Source of the DNA: Ruminiclostridium hungatei
GTDB lineage: Bacteria; Bacillota; Clostridia; Acetivibrionales; DSM-1351
Reading direction: 5' to 3'
Assembly: GCF_002051585.1 (NCBI RefSeq)
Contig: NZ_MZGX01000008.1
Location: 124,001-188,000 of the forward strand
DNA length: 64,000 nucleotides
Part shown: positions 1-9,209 of the stretch, one piece after another
Position numbering within the stretch: position 1 is the first letter of the stretch
Layout of the letters: every line of letters starts with the position of its first letter
The notes under the pieces: model-generated
Database searches by the model: none
Seen by the model: only the letters and a program-made list of their open reading frames with translations
What the model was told of the DNA's origin: nothing
Translations under genes and position numbers: made by a program

Positions 1-525
1 ACTAAACTCAGTCTCGATATAAAGCACCGAGTCTCCCACTTTGCCGAATTCTATAGCAGGAACACTTAATATGGCTCCGGCCATGTCTATTGCCAGCTCC
101 GGTATGGAAGGCAATATTCTCAGGTTGGTCAGGCCTGCAAGTGCATTCAGATATGATCCGGTCAATATATTGCCTATTTCCTTGAGCGCAGACAACTCCA
201 TTTCATCAAAGCTAAGACTTGTGGAATCACTGCCTATGAGGATGTTTACCAGTTGTCTGGCGGCAAAGGTGTCCAGAATGAACATCATGTTTCCGGTCAG
301 ATCTCCGGTAACACTAAGCAGTATTCCTACCACTATCATTTCCTCTCCGCCCAATATCTGGCTCACCTTGTCAAAGCCCATGATCTTTACCTTGGGCACG
401 GCCATATCAACCTTTTTATCAATCATTTTTGCCAAAGATGTAACTGCGTTTCCGGCTCCGATATTACCTATTTCCCTTAGAACATCCATTTGGAGATTAT
501 TTAACTCATCAAAACTAATCGTCAT
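1..525 (-). CDS. cheC: CheC, CheY-P phosphatase (3' end outside window)
   Basis: Chemotaxis phosphatase that dephosphorylates CheY-P. The 175 visible codons carry both CheC signature helices, EIGNIGAGN near residues 18-26 and EIGNIL near 116-121, each preceded by the acidic residue typical of the family. The ATG at 525 follows a GAGGT ribosome site. It is the last gene visible in the fla/che operon, 28 bp below cheW; in relatives cheD and the flagellar sigma factor often follow. The gene runs off the left edge, so the C-terminus cannot be judged. Confidence 0.9.
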   Translation of the reverse strand, partial: MTISFDELNNLQMDVLREIGNIGAGNAVTSLAKMIDKKVDMAVPKVKIMGFDKVSQILGGEEMIVVGILLSVTGDLTGNMMFILDTFAARQLVNILIGSDSTSLSFDEMELSALKEIGNILTGSYLNALAGLTNLRILPSIPELAIDMAGAILSVPAIEFGKVGDSVLYIETEFS

Positions 526-553
526 TGCTTTTACCTCAATTTTATTTTTTTAA

Positions 554-1000
554 TCAAAGCTTAACTAATTTTTCAAAGTTTATCAGGGTTACTATTTCAC
601 CGCCAACCTTGCCGATACCGAAGATATATTCAGCAGCCGCACTGTTGATAAGGCTTGTGGTGTTTTCAATATCTTCTCCGCTCAATTGTATGGTTTGCTG
701 CACCTGGTCGACTATAACCCCTATGGATACTTCCTCCAGCTTAAGGATAATTATTCTGGTTTCCTCTGTTTCCTCAACAGCAGGCAGATTGAATCTGTCC
801 CTTAAGTCCATGACAGGAATTATGTCACCTCTCAGATTTATAACGCCCTTAATATATGACGGCGTTTTTGGGACTCTTGTAATTGTCTTCATTCTGTCTA
901 TTGTTGTTATCTTTAAGGAATCTATTCCAAAACGCTCATCACCAAGACTGAATACGATAAATTGTTTTGTATCAAAATCATTAACCTGTACGTCTGCCAT
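554..1000 (-). CDS. cheW: CheW chemotaxis coupling protein
   Basis: Scaffold that couples CheA to chemoreceptors at the membrane array. The 148-residue protein is one CheW domain: a beta-rich start (FIVFSLGDERFGID), then the conserved INLRGDIIPVMDLR segment. An upstream in-frame codon at 1030 gives a longer ORF, but the ATG at 1000 has an excellent AGGAGGT ribosome site 5-6 bases ahead, so I place the start there. It lies between cheA and cheC in the operon, as is usual in Firmicutes. Confidence 0.93.
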   Translation of the reverse strand: MADVQVNDFDTKQFIVFSLGDERFGIDSLKITTIDRMKTITRVPKTPSYIKGVINLRGDIIPVMDLRDRFNLPAVEETEETRIIILKLEEVSIGVIVDQVQQTIQLSGEDIENTTSLINSAAAEYIFGIGKVGGEIVTLINFEKLVKL

Positions 1001-1045
1001 ATTGACCTCCTGTTTTCGTTTTTGGCTCAAAGCCTTCGAATATTT

Positions 1046-3133
1046 TTATGTAATAGAGTTAACATCAATAATCAATGCAACATTACCATCACCGAGAATA
1101 GTGGCACCTGCAAGATATTTTATGCCTGTCAGCAGCTTTCCAAGCGACTTGATAACTATTTCCTGCTGTCCTATTACACTGTCTACAACCAGACCTGTAA
1201 GCTTTTCACCCTTTCTTACGATAACAATCTTAAGCTTTTTCTGTGTCTTGGTATTGCTGTCAGGTACCTCAAGGGAATCAGCCAGCCTTGTTATGGGGAC
1301 AACCATATTTCTCAGCAGGATTACTTCCTGACCCTGCACCGACTTCACGTCCTCTGCCTTCCATTCATATATCTGGTAAATGGAGCCCAAAGGAATGGCA
1401 TATTTTTCACTTCCCACATTAACAAGCAGTGCCTGGTAAATTGCAAGTGTAAGAGGCAGTTTTATAAGGAACTTGCTTCCTTTTCCGCTGTAGGTTTCCA
1501 CTTCAACCGTTCCGCCAAGCTGTTCTATCTTGGTTTTTACCACATCAAGCCCCACACCCCTGCCTGAAAGGCCGGTAATTTTTTCTGCGGTGCTGAAGCT
1601 GGGCCTGAACAGCAGCTCTATTGCCTCCTGTTGAGACATGGCATTTGCGGCTTCCCTGGTCAAAATACCATTTTGTATGGCTTTTTCCTTTATTTTCTCA
1701 ATATTTATACCGGCTCCGTCATCCGATACCTCGATGATAACATTGTTGCCGGACTGATAGGCCGTAAGGTTTATCCTTCCATGCTCAGACTTGCCCAACT
1801 GCCTTCGTTTCTCAGTGGACTCCAGGCCATGGTCGCAGGAATTTCTCAACAGGTGGATAAGCGGATCACCGATTTCATCAATGACCGTTCTGTCCAGTTC
1901 AGTCTCTTCTCCCGACATGACCAGGTCAATTTCCTTGCCCAGATCCTTTGCTATATCCCTTATCATTCTGGGGAATCTGTTGAATACCGTTTCAACAGGA
2001 ACCATTCTGACCTTCATAACAGCATCATTCAGGTTAGTGGTAATTCTTTCCAGATACTCCAGCGTTTCATGATACTCCTGGGGCTTTTCTGTGATGTCTG
2101 TACCTTCAAGTCTTGTCTTTGTTATAATCAGCTCTCCCACCAGGTTCATGAGCACATCCAGCCTGTCAATATCAACTCTGACTGTCCTTTGGGTCTTTTT
2201 GGGAGCATTGCTGCCTGCATTTTGCTTTGCCTCCTGCGCTTCTCCTTCCTTTGCCGCCGGGCTATCCACGGCAGAAGAAGCTTTTGCCTCTGTCTCTGAT
2301 TTTACGGAAGCCTCTGGGGAGGCACCTTCAGCGGCAACCCTGTTCATAGGCCTTATGATTACTTCATCCACTTCCGCAATAGAGTTGAGTTCCTTTGAAA
2401 ACAAATGGTCATCACTTTTTGAAACTACCACTACAGTGAACTCAAAATCAAATTTTTCATCTTCTATATCCTGAACCACCGGCTGTGATTTAATTATTTC
2501 ACCATATCTCTCCAGGGTCTGAAACAGGATGAATGCCCTTGCAGACTTCAGCAGGCAGGTCTTATTCAGCACGATTGTTATCTTTAATGCATTCATACCC
2601 ATATCCAGGGCTTTATTAACAGCCGACTGCTCAAATTCGTCCAGTTCCATCTGAGCGGTGACATACTTTTCATCGGTCTGCACCGGAGCGGCAACTGCGG
2701 TCGTCTCCGCGGACTTTTTCTCCGCCTGTGCCGGAGTGGAAACAGCGCCTTTGTTTTCCAGTATTTCATTCAAGGAAGCTATGACACTCTTATATTCCCT
2801 GTCACCTTCACCACCGGTGGCAATAACGCTGTTTACATAGTTTTCAAGTGCATCAAGACACTTGAACAAAACATCCACCAGCCCCGAGGTCACTTTTATT
2901 TCATCATTTCTAATGGCATGAAGCACATTTTCCATGTCATGGGTCAGTTTTGTCATCTTTGTGAAACCCATTGTGCCTGCCATGCCTTTAATAGTATGAG
3001 CGACTCTGAATATTTCGTTTAATACATCCTTGTCCTCAGGGTCCTTCTCCATCTGCAGCAGGCACTGGTTAAGGCTCTGTACGTGCTCATTCGACTCTTC
3101 GATAAATATTTGTAAATACTGACTCATATCCAT
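1046..3133 (-). CDS. cheA: CheA chemotaxis histidine kinase
   Basis: Histidine kinase that phosphorylates CheY and CheB in response to receptor state. The order of domains in the 695 residues is: HPt domain with phospho-accepting His46 in AHTIKGMAGTMGF; a second CheY/CheB-binding (P2) segment around 160-260; an Ala/Glu-rich linker; a dimerisation region; a HATPase domain with N-box HLLRNSCDHGLE and G boxes DDGAGI and GRGVGLDVV; and a C-terminal CheW-like domain from about 565. The start at 3133 follows a GGGGGTG site and leaves one base after the cheB stop. Length is normal for the family. Confidence 0.95.
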   Translation of the reverse strand: MDMSQYLQIFIEESNEHVQSLNQCLLQMEKDPEDKDVLNEIFRVAHTIKGMAGTMGFTKMTKLTHDMENVLHAIRNDEIKVTSGLVDVLFKCLDALENYVNSVIATGGEGDREYKSVIASLNEILENKGAVSTPAQAEKKSAETTAVAAPVQTDEKYVTAQMELDEFEQSAVNKALDMGMNALKITIVLNKTCLLKSARAFILFQTLERYGEIIKSQPVVQDIEDEKFDFEFTVVVVSKSDDHLFSKELNSIAEVDEVIIRPMNRVAAEGASPEASVKSETEAKASSAVDSPAAKEGEAQEAKQNAGSNAPKKTQRTVRVDIDRLDVLMNLVGELIITKTRLEGTDITEKPQEYHETLEYLERITTNLNDAVMKVRMVPVETVFNRFPRMIRDIAKDLGKEIDLVMSGEETELDRTVIDEIGDPLIHLLRNSCDHGLESTEKRRQLGKSEHGRINLTAYQSGNNVIIEVSDDGAGINIEKIKEKAIQNGILTREAANAMSQQEAIELLFRPSFSTAEKITGLSGRGVGLDVVKTKIEQLGGTVEVETYSGKGSKFLIKLPLTLAIYQALLVNVGSEKYAIPLGSIYQIYEWKAEDVKSVQGQEVILLRNMVVPITRLADSLEVPDSNTKTQKKLKIVIVRKGEKLTGLVVDSVIGQQEIVIKSLGKLLTGIKYLAGATILGDGNVALIIDVNSIT

Positions 3134-3134
3134 A

Positions 3135-4205
3135 TTAACGCACCCCCAAATATTGTATAATCTCTTCTGAAATTTTGTCTAGTGATACTACCTTATCTAC
3201 CGCTCCTGTTTGGATTGCCATTTTCGGCATTCCGAATACCACACTTGTTTCCTCATCCTGCGCTATAATATAACTCATGTTGACTTCCTTGAGCTTTTTT
3301 ACACCTATGCTGCCATCAGCTCCCATCCCCGTCATAATGACCCCGATAATGTTTTTCAGCCCTGTGGCTGACAGCGATTGCATCATTACATCAACTGAAG
3401 GCCTGTGTCCGCCTACAGGCGGGGACTTATCAAGATTAATAATTATATCTCCGTTTGGGGCAGCGTCTATCAGCATGTGTGAATCACCGGGTGCAATATA
3501 AACATGTCCTGCCAATAGCTTCTCCCTATGGGAAGCTTCCTTTACAATCAATTCGCTCTTGCTGTTCAGCCTTTCTGCCAGCGAATTTGTGAAGCCCGGC
3601 GGCATATGCTGAACTATCAATACGGCTGCCGGAATATCTCCCGGCAAAAACGGGATGACGCTTTGCAGTGCCTTGGGCCCTCCCGTGGAAGTCCCTATGG
3701 CTATTATATGCTTCAATACCTTGCTGTTTCCGACAAGTGCACTGCTTTCACTTTCTCTTGCCTTGTTCCTGGCGGAACTGAACTTTATATTCTTAGCAAT
3801 TGTAATTTTCTCAATTATTTCATTTTTCTTTTTATCATTCTTGATATCAAATATATTCTTAGGTTTTGCTATAAAATCCACAGCCCCCTCATCCAGAGCC
3901 CGTATTGTCAGTTCAGCCCCGTGCTCGGTGCCGCTGCTGAGCATGATAACAGGCTTCGGAAACCTCTTCATTATCTCTCTCAGGCAGCTTATACCATTCA
4001 TGACCGGCATCTCAACATCAAGAGTAATGACATCAGGATCCAACTGTTCTATCTTAGCCAGCGCATCCTTGCCATCAGTGGCCGTTCCCACCACCGAAAG
4101 GGATTCTTCAATATCGATCATATCAGACAAAACTTTTCTCATAAAAGCTGAGTCATCGACTATCAAAACTTTTACCAAGTTATTCTTCTTTGGTTTTGAA
4201 CTCAT
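3135..4205 (-). CDS. cheB: CheB receptor methylesterase / deamidase
   Basis: Response-regulator methylesterase that removes methyl groups from receptors. The N-terminal receiver has the acidic pair D17-D18 and the phospho-acceptor in VITLDVEMPVMNG (about D61). The C-terminal esterase domain shows the catalytic elements GTSTGGPKAL (Ser), QHMPPGFT (His) and MTGMGADG (Asp). Length 356 is typical. Its ATG overlaps the stop of the PilZ gene as TAATG, which implies translational coupling. No CheR is seen in the window; the partner methyltransferase must be encoded elsewhere. Confidence 0.95.
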   Translation of the reverse strand: MSSKPKKNNLVKVLIVDDSAFMRKVLSDMIDIEESLSVVGTATDGKDALAKIEQLDPDVITLDVEMPVMNGISCLREIMKRFPKPVIMLSSGTEHGAELTIRALDEGAVDFIAKPKNIFDIKNDKKKNEIIEKITIAKNIKFSSARNKARESESSALVGNSKVLKHIIAIGTSTGGPKALQSVIPFLPGDIPAAVLIVQHMPPGFTNSLAERLNSKSELIVKEASHREKLLAGHVYIAPGDSHMLIDAAPNGDIIINLDKSPPVGGHRPSVDVMMQSLSATGLKNIIGVIMTGMGADGSIGVKKLKEVNMSYIIAQDEETSVVFGMPKMAIQTGAVDKVVSLDKISEEIIQYLGVR

Positions 4206-4894
4206 TAGCTACCCCTTAGACCTTTTTTCAATAATTCCCTCTGTTGTCTGAATATAAAACCAACTATTTTCTCCCGCTCCTTGTACTCAATATCCTCGAA
4301 GCTTATGGAAGAATTATACTTTATCTCTTCATTTATAATTTCTCTGCTGCATCTGATTACCTTTCCCTTAAACTTCAATTGGAAGTTATCAAACAATAAG
4401 GCACCTGATATAACAGAATTTGGCACAAGCATATAGTCAGTCTGGGAGGAAACACCTCCGCCGCTTATATCAATGGTGTAGCCAGCAATTTCATCGTGCT
4501 TTCCGGGCTCGTCCGATTTTTGCGGACTAAAGCTTACCGGAACCCTGCAGTCAAAGCGGTAATACTGTCTTCTCTGAATTTTTTCGGGCTTTTCCGTGAC
4601 TCTGACATCCAATAGTGCAATATCATCTATGATAAGCCTGTCTGTGACATAACCTATAACCCTGTATATCTGGTTCGCCTTATAGAAAAAATATGCTTCT
4701 ATATGCGAATTCACTCTTACGGGATATACCTTTGCCTCATGTATGGGGGCACTGATTCTGATGGTGTTAACATCAACAAGGCCCTCCAACTGGCTTATAA
4801 AGCCCATATCAAGTTTTCCCTCAACCGGATCAACAACTGTCATTTCAATCTTTGTCCCGATTGAAAATTCTTTCAGGTTATATACAGTGTTCAA
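4205..4894 (-). CDS. PilZ-domain flagellar brake protein (YcgR/YpfA-like)
   Basis: Putative c-di-GMP receptor that slows or stops the flagellar motor. The N-terminal half (about 1-95) is a YcgR-N/PilZN-like beta domain. The C-terminal PilZ domain has both ligand-binding signatures, the RRQYYR arginine motif near residue 108 and DISGGG near 150. The predicted start is TTG at 4894 behind an AGTGGGG stretch. It is embedded between flhG and cheB in the fla/che operon, which supports a motility role. Binding of c-di-GMP is inferred from the motifs only. Confidence 0.88.
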   Translation of the reverse strand: MNTVYNLKEFSIGTKIEMTVVDPVEGKLDMGFISQLEGLVDVNTIRISAPIHEAKVYPVRVNSHIEAYFFYKANQIYRVIGYVTDRLIIDDIALLDVRVTEKPEKIQRRQYYRFDCRVPVSFSPQKSDEPGKHDEIAGYTIDISGGGVSSQTDYMLVPNSVISGALLFDNFQLKFKGKVIRCSREIINEEIKYNSSISFEDIEYKEREKIVGFIFRQQRELLKKGLRGS

Positions 4895-4930
4895 GCGATT
4901 TACCCCACTTAATAATAGTATACTATTTTA

Positions 4931-5854
4931 TCAATTGGTAAACAACCCAACAAATTTATTAATAAATCCTTTAATTCCGGCTTGTGTCAAGCCGTTCACA
5001 TTGGTCTCCCTTTTCAGAAGAGAATCCACTACATCGTTTATCAATTTGCTGGTTGAATTCTTCGGGTAACATAACAAATACGGCTTCTGGAGCTTTACCG
5101 ATTTTATAAAGGACTGGTCAAAGGGCAAATATCCCAATGACTCCAGCTTCATACCCAGAAACCGGTCTGAAACCATGGCAAAATTATTGTAAACCGTCTT
5201 TGCCTCCACTTCACTTTCTGCCCTGTTTATAAGCACATTGATGGTACAATCCTTTTTGGAATACGAAACAGTCTTTACAAGAGCATATGCATCGGTTATT
5301 GAAGTCGGTTCCGGAGTCACCACCAGAAGTACCTCGTCCGCCGATAATACAAAGTTCATAACGGTGTCCGAAAGTCCGGCACCTGTATCTATCAGGATAT
5401 AGTCCGCTATATGGTCCAGCAGGGACATATTTGCTATAAATGAATCCAGTGAATTCTTGTCCAGGTTTATCAGTTCCTGAACTCCCGAGCCCCCTGAAAT
5501 GAATTTAATGTTATTGGGCCCGTCGCAAAGTATATCCAGAATACCTCTCTCACTTTTGACGGAATCCAGCAGTGTATACTTTGGTACAATGCCGAAAACA
5601 ACGTCGATATTTGACAGTCCCAAATCCGCATCTATTATTACAACCCTATAGCCTTTCTGGCTCAGAGCAATGGCAAGATTGACAGTAACACTTGTCTTTC
5701 CCACTCCGCCCTTTCCGCTTGTGACAGCGATAACCTTCGCACTTTTGTCAAGCGCTATACGGTCGGCTGCCGCCTGTATACTCCTTGCGTTCTTTGAGGG
5801 CTCGCTATTCAAATCGTTTACTATCTTCCTTAACTTTTCAGCTTGATCTAGCAT
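4931..5854 (-). CDS. flhG: FlhG (YlxH), MinD-like ATPase regulating flagellar number
   Basis: ParA/MinD-family ATPase that works with FlhF to set the place and number of flagella. Deviant Walker A GKGGVGKTS lies at about residues 47-55, followed by DADLGLSNID and the Walker B-like YILIDTGAGL. The 307 residues include an N-terminal extension (MLDQAEKLRKIV), the part that in the family stimulates FlhF GTPase. ATG at 5854 has a GGAGG site. It sits directly downstream of flhF, the standard arrangement. Confidence 0.92.
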   Translation of the reverse strand: MLDQAEKLRKIVNDLNSEPSKNARSIQAAADRIALDKSAKVIAVTSGKGGVGKTSVTVNLAIALSQKGYRVVIIDADLGLSNIDVVFGIVPKYTLLDSVKSERGILDILCDGPNNIKFISGGSGVQELINLDKNSLDSFIANMSLLDHIADYILIDTGAGLSDTVMNFVLSADEVLLVVTPEPTSITDAYALVKTVSYSKKDCTINVLINRAESEVEAKTVYNNFAMVSDRFLGMKLESLGYLPFDQSFIKSVKLQKPYLLCYPKNSTSKLINDVVDSLLKRETNVNGLTQAGIKGFINKFVGLFTN

Positions 5855-5908
5855 CCTTAACCTCCGTGTTTTCCAGTGCGGCCACCTGGTTTCATCCTGG
5901 CATTCAAG

Positions 5909-7099
5909 TTACGACATGTTTCCCAACAGGTTTTTTGACAGCCTGTCAATGTTGACAATTTCAATATCATCCGGAACATTCTGTCCGTTGGTGATATAAG
6001 ACAGGCTCTTGTTTGAAAAACATTTTGTATTTAGTATATTTCCGTATACCGGAGTTTCATCCAGCTTGGTAAAAATTAGCCTGTAGTTGGGAATAAACTC
6101 ATAATTCCTTATTATCTCCCTGCTATTTTTTGAGCTGACGGTAGAACTCAACACCAAAAATATACTGTCCGCATTTGATGCCGCAACCAGCTTTTTCAGT
6201 TCGTCAAACTTCTGTTTGTCCCTGTAACTGCAGCCTGCGGTATCAACCAATATTACATCCTTATCACTATACTTCTGAATCTCATTCGTTATTTCCATTA
6301 CGGAGTATGCCACGGATATGGGTATGCCAAGTATTTCAGCATAGGTCTTCAACTGGTCCACCGCTGCTATTCTATAGGTATCGGCAGTTATCAGTCCCAC
6401 CTTTTTATTTGCTGAGAGCATAAAGGTTGCCGCAAGCTTTGCAAGTGTTGTAGTCTTTCCCACTCCGGTGGGCCCCACAAACAGTATCACGGTTGGCTTT
6501 CCATCCTTCCGGAGAGCTATGGGCTCCGCCTTCCCGAACATAGATGCTATAACCGAGTGCATTACCAGTGATGCATCGTTAATATTGCGCGAATCACTTT
6601 TCCTGGCAACCTGATCAATGATCTTTCTGGCAATTTCTTCATCCACTTCATTTTTCAACAGATTGCCATACAACAGTTGAAATATTTGAGGCAGCTTTTC
6701 AGCTTCTGTCTGCCTTGCTTCATCTCCATTTTTTTTGACAGCTTCAATACTTTTACTGTCAGTCTTTACAGTATTTAGAACCCTTTGCAGCATACTTTCA
6801 ATATTACTTACTTTATTCTCTAGCTCAACAATTTTTTCCTCTTTTTGCGACAATATATTTTTTGTATTCACATTTTCAGGATAAAATGCTCCGGTTTTTG
6901 ACAATTCCCGTTCTCTTGCTTTTGCATTATCGTCATCAATAGCTGCCATAATTTCAATCATGGGCTTTGTAAAATATTTTTTTATACCCTTTTGCCTTAC
7001 TTTTTTAGTATTGAGTATTATTGCATTGTTTCCAAGGTCCATTTTCACTTTCAGCAAAGCTTCCTGTGTATTCTTACCCATATACCGTTTTATCTTCAT
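5909..7099 (-). CDS. flhF: FlhF, SRP-family GTPase for flagellar placement
   Basis: Signal-recognition-type GTPase that positions the flagellar export machinery at the membrane. The N-terminal B domain begins MKIKRYMGKN; a charged coiled-coil-like stretch follows; the G domain has P-loop GPTGVGKTTTLAKL, the DTYRIAAVDQL motif, DTAG and the TKLDET guanine-specificity motif. The ORF could be extended to 7129, but the ATG at 7099 has GGAGGTT at proper spacing and matches the family N-terminus, giving 396 residues. Operon position is between flhA and flhG. Confidence 0.93.
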   Translation of the reverse strand: MKIKRYMGKNTQEALLKVKMDLGNNAIILNTKKVRQKGIKKYFTKPMIEIMAAIDDDNAKARERELSKTGAFYPENVNTKNILSQKEEKIVELENKVSNIESMLQRVLNTVKTDSKSIEAVKKNGDEARQTEAEKLPQIFQLLYGNLLKNEVDEEIARKIIDQVARKSDSRNINDASLVMHSVIASMFGKAEPIALRKDGKPTVILFVGPTGVGKTTTLAKLAATFMLSANKKVGLITADTYRIAAVDQLKTYAEILGIPISVAYSVMEITNEIQKYSDKDVILVDTAGCSYRDKQKFDELKKLVAASNADSIFLVLSSTVSSKNSREIIRNYEFIPNYRLIFTKLDETPVYGNILNTKCFSNKSLSYITNGQNVPDDIEIVNIDRLSKNLLGNMS

Positions 7100-7161
7100 T
7101 TTAACCTCCATGAGCCGAAACCCGGCCACAAAATGTTATGAATCAGCATAAGCCGCCCGTT

Positions 7162-9186
7162 CTAAACACTGACAGTTCCAATGGACTGTATTTCCACTGC
7201 CGGATCAATTTCATTATACGACAGTACAATCAATCCTGGAATAACATTCTCCGTAAGTCTCTTAAAATACAACCTGACTATGGGTGAAGCCAGCACGATG
7301 GGCTGGTTGCCAAGCTGCATCAGCCTCTGAACATTTCTTGAAACATTATTTATTATAGTATTGCTCACAGCAGGGTCCAGAGCCAGATACGAACCAAATT
7401 CAGTCTTTTGTATTGCGTCCATGATCATTTGCTCCACCTTCGGATCTATTGTAATAACATTTGAGTTCCCGTTAAAGAACTTCTGTGATATGGACCTTCC
7501 CAACGCCTGCCTCACGTATTCGGTAAGCATATCCACATCATGTGTCATGGGCGAATAGTCCGCCAGAGTTTCCATTATGGTAACCATATCCCTGATGGAT
7601 ACATTCTCCTTTAATAAATTGGCAAGTACCTTTTGAATCTCTCCGATACCCATGAGCTTGGGTACCAGTTCGTCAACAATTGCAGGGTTGGTCTGCCTGA
7701 TATTGTCAACAAGTGTCTGTACCTCCTGCCTGCCAAGTAATTCGTAAGAATGCTTCTTTATTACCTCGGTCAGGTGTGTGGCAATAATTGACGGGGGATC
7801 TACCACGGTGTATCCGAGCATTTCCGCCTTGTCTCTTTGTCCTTCCTGAATCCAGATGGCAGGGAGGCCGAATGCGGGTTCAACTGTCTTTATACCGTCA
7901 AGCTCTTCCTCAACCCCGCCTGAGTTCATGGCCATAAAGTAGTCAAACAGCAGCTCTCCCTTTGCTATCTCCGAGCCCTTTATTTTAATGATATACTCGT
8001 TTGGTCCTATCTGTATGTTGTCTCTTAGCCTGATTACCGGAACTATCATTCCCAACTCCAGTGCAAGCTGTCTTCTGATAAGCACCACCCTGTCCAGCAA
8101 GTCCCCGCCCTGGTTGGCATCAGCCAGAGGAATGATTCCATAGCCGAATTCCAATTCTATAGGGTCAACCTGTAAAAGGGTAACAACATTTTCCGGCTTT
8201 CTGATTTCCTCAACTTCGCTTTCCTGTATCTGGACTTCCTCATCAATTACAGCCTCCTTTTGCAACTGCTTTACCTTGTACGCCACAAACACCAGTACCC
8301 CTGCCAGAATCAAAAACGGTACGGGAGTCAAAAACGGTGCCATGGCTGCACTTAATGCCGCAGAAACATATAAAACCTTCGGGTTGTAGAACAACTGTCT
8401 TATAAAGTCCTTGTTGAGATCCGATTCCGCGCCGGCTCTTGTGACAATGAAGGAAGTGGCCACCGAAAGCATTAATGCCGGAAGCTGGCTGACCAAACCG
8501 TCTCCAATAGTCAAAATGGTATAGTTGTTAAGGGCTTCGGTTATTTCCTCCCCCCTCATAACTACACCTATTATCAAACCGCCTGCTATATTCAAAAAGG
8601 TAATTATAATGCCTGCTATGGCATCGTTTTTTACAAACTTGCTGGCACCATCCATGGAACCATAAAAATCAGCTTCCCTTTGAATCTTCCTTCTTCTTTC
8701 CTTTGCTTCAGCTTCACTTATGAGACCAGTATTCAGGTCGGCATCAATGGCCATCTGTTTTCCGGGCATTGCATCCAGAGTAAACCTGGCAGCAACTTCT
8801 GCAACTCTTTCCGAACCCTTTGTTATAACCAGGAAGTTAACTATCATTATGATAAAGAATATAACGAAACCCACAACCAGATTGTTTCTTCCCACAAAGG
8901 AACCAAAGCCTCTGATTACTTCTCCGGCCTCACCCTCCGACAATATCAGCTTGGTGGCAGTAACATTCAGGGACAATCTGTATATTGTTGTAACAACTAT
9001 CAGCGTGGGAAATATGGACAAGTCCAGCGCTGTCTTTAAATAAATGGTATTAAGCATTATAATTGCAGCCAGAATTATGTTTATTGCCAGCAAAAAGTCC
9101 AGCATAATATGCGGGATAGGCAAAATAAGGTTTAATATTGTGATAATAATTATTATTGGTATAAAAAAGTTATTTAACCTAGACAA
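7162..9186 (-). CDS. flhA: FlhA, flagellar type III export gate
   Basis: Integral membrane component of the export gate that forms the cytosolic nonameric ring. About seven to eight hydrophobic segments occupy roughly residues 1-310 (the first is IIIIITILNLILPIPHIM); the conserved FHIPEP-family loop with RRRKIQREADFYGSMDG is visible. A cytoplasmic domain fills the rest. Start is TTG at 9186 with GGGGGA seven bases upstream. Length 674 is normal. Neighbours flhB and flhF confirm the identity. Confidence 0.95.
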   Translation of the reverse strand: MSRLNNFFIPIIIIITILNLILPIPHIMLDFLLAINIILAAIIMLNTIYLKTALDLSIFPTLIVVTTIYRLSLNVTATKLILSEGEAGEVIRGFGSFVGRNNLVVGFVIFFIIMIVNFLVITKGSERVAEVAARFTLDAMPGKQMAIDADLNTGLISEAEAKERRRKIQREADFYGSMDGASKFVKNDAIAGIIITFLNIAGGLIIGVVMRGEEITEALNNYTILTIGDGLVSQLPALMLSVATSFIVTRAGAESDLNKDFIRQLFYNPKVLYVSAALSAAMAPFLTPVPFLILAGVLVFVAYKVKQLQKEAVIDEEVQIQESEVEEIRKPENVVTLLQVDPIELEFGYGIIPLADANQGGDLLDRVVLIRRQLALELGMIVPVIRLRDNIQIGPNEYIIKIKGSEIAKGELLFDYFMAMNSGGVEEELDGIKTVEPAFGLPAIWIQEGQRDKAEMLGYTVVDPPSIIATHLTEVIKKHSYELLGRQEVQTLVDNIRQTNPAIVDELVPKLMGIGEIQKVLANLLKENVSIRDMVTIMETLADYSPMTHDVDMLTEYVRQALGRSISQKFFNGNSNVITIDPKVEQMIMDAIQKTEFGSYLALDPAVSNTIINNVSRNVQRLMQLGNQPIVLASPIVRLYFKRLTENVIPGLIVLSYNEIDPAVEIQSIGTVSV

Positions 9187-9209
9187 TTTTTGTCCCCCTT
9201 AAACAAAGT

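Noticed and set aside
1631-2299. 222-residue plus-strand ORF and similar long antisense ORFs throughout the fla/che region
   Set aside because: They lie opposite well-identified genes and have no signals of their own.
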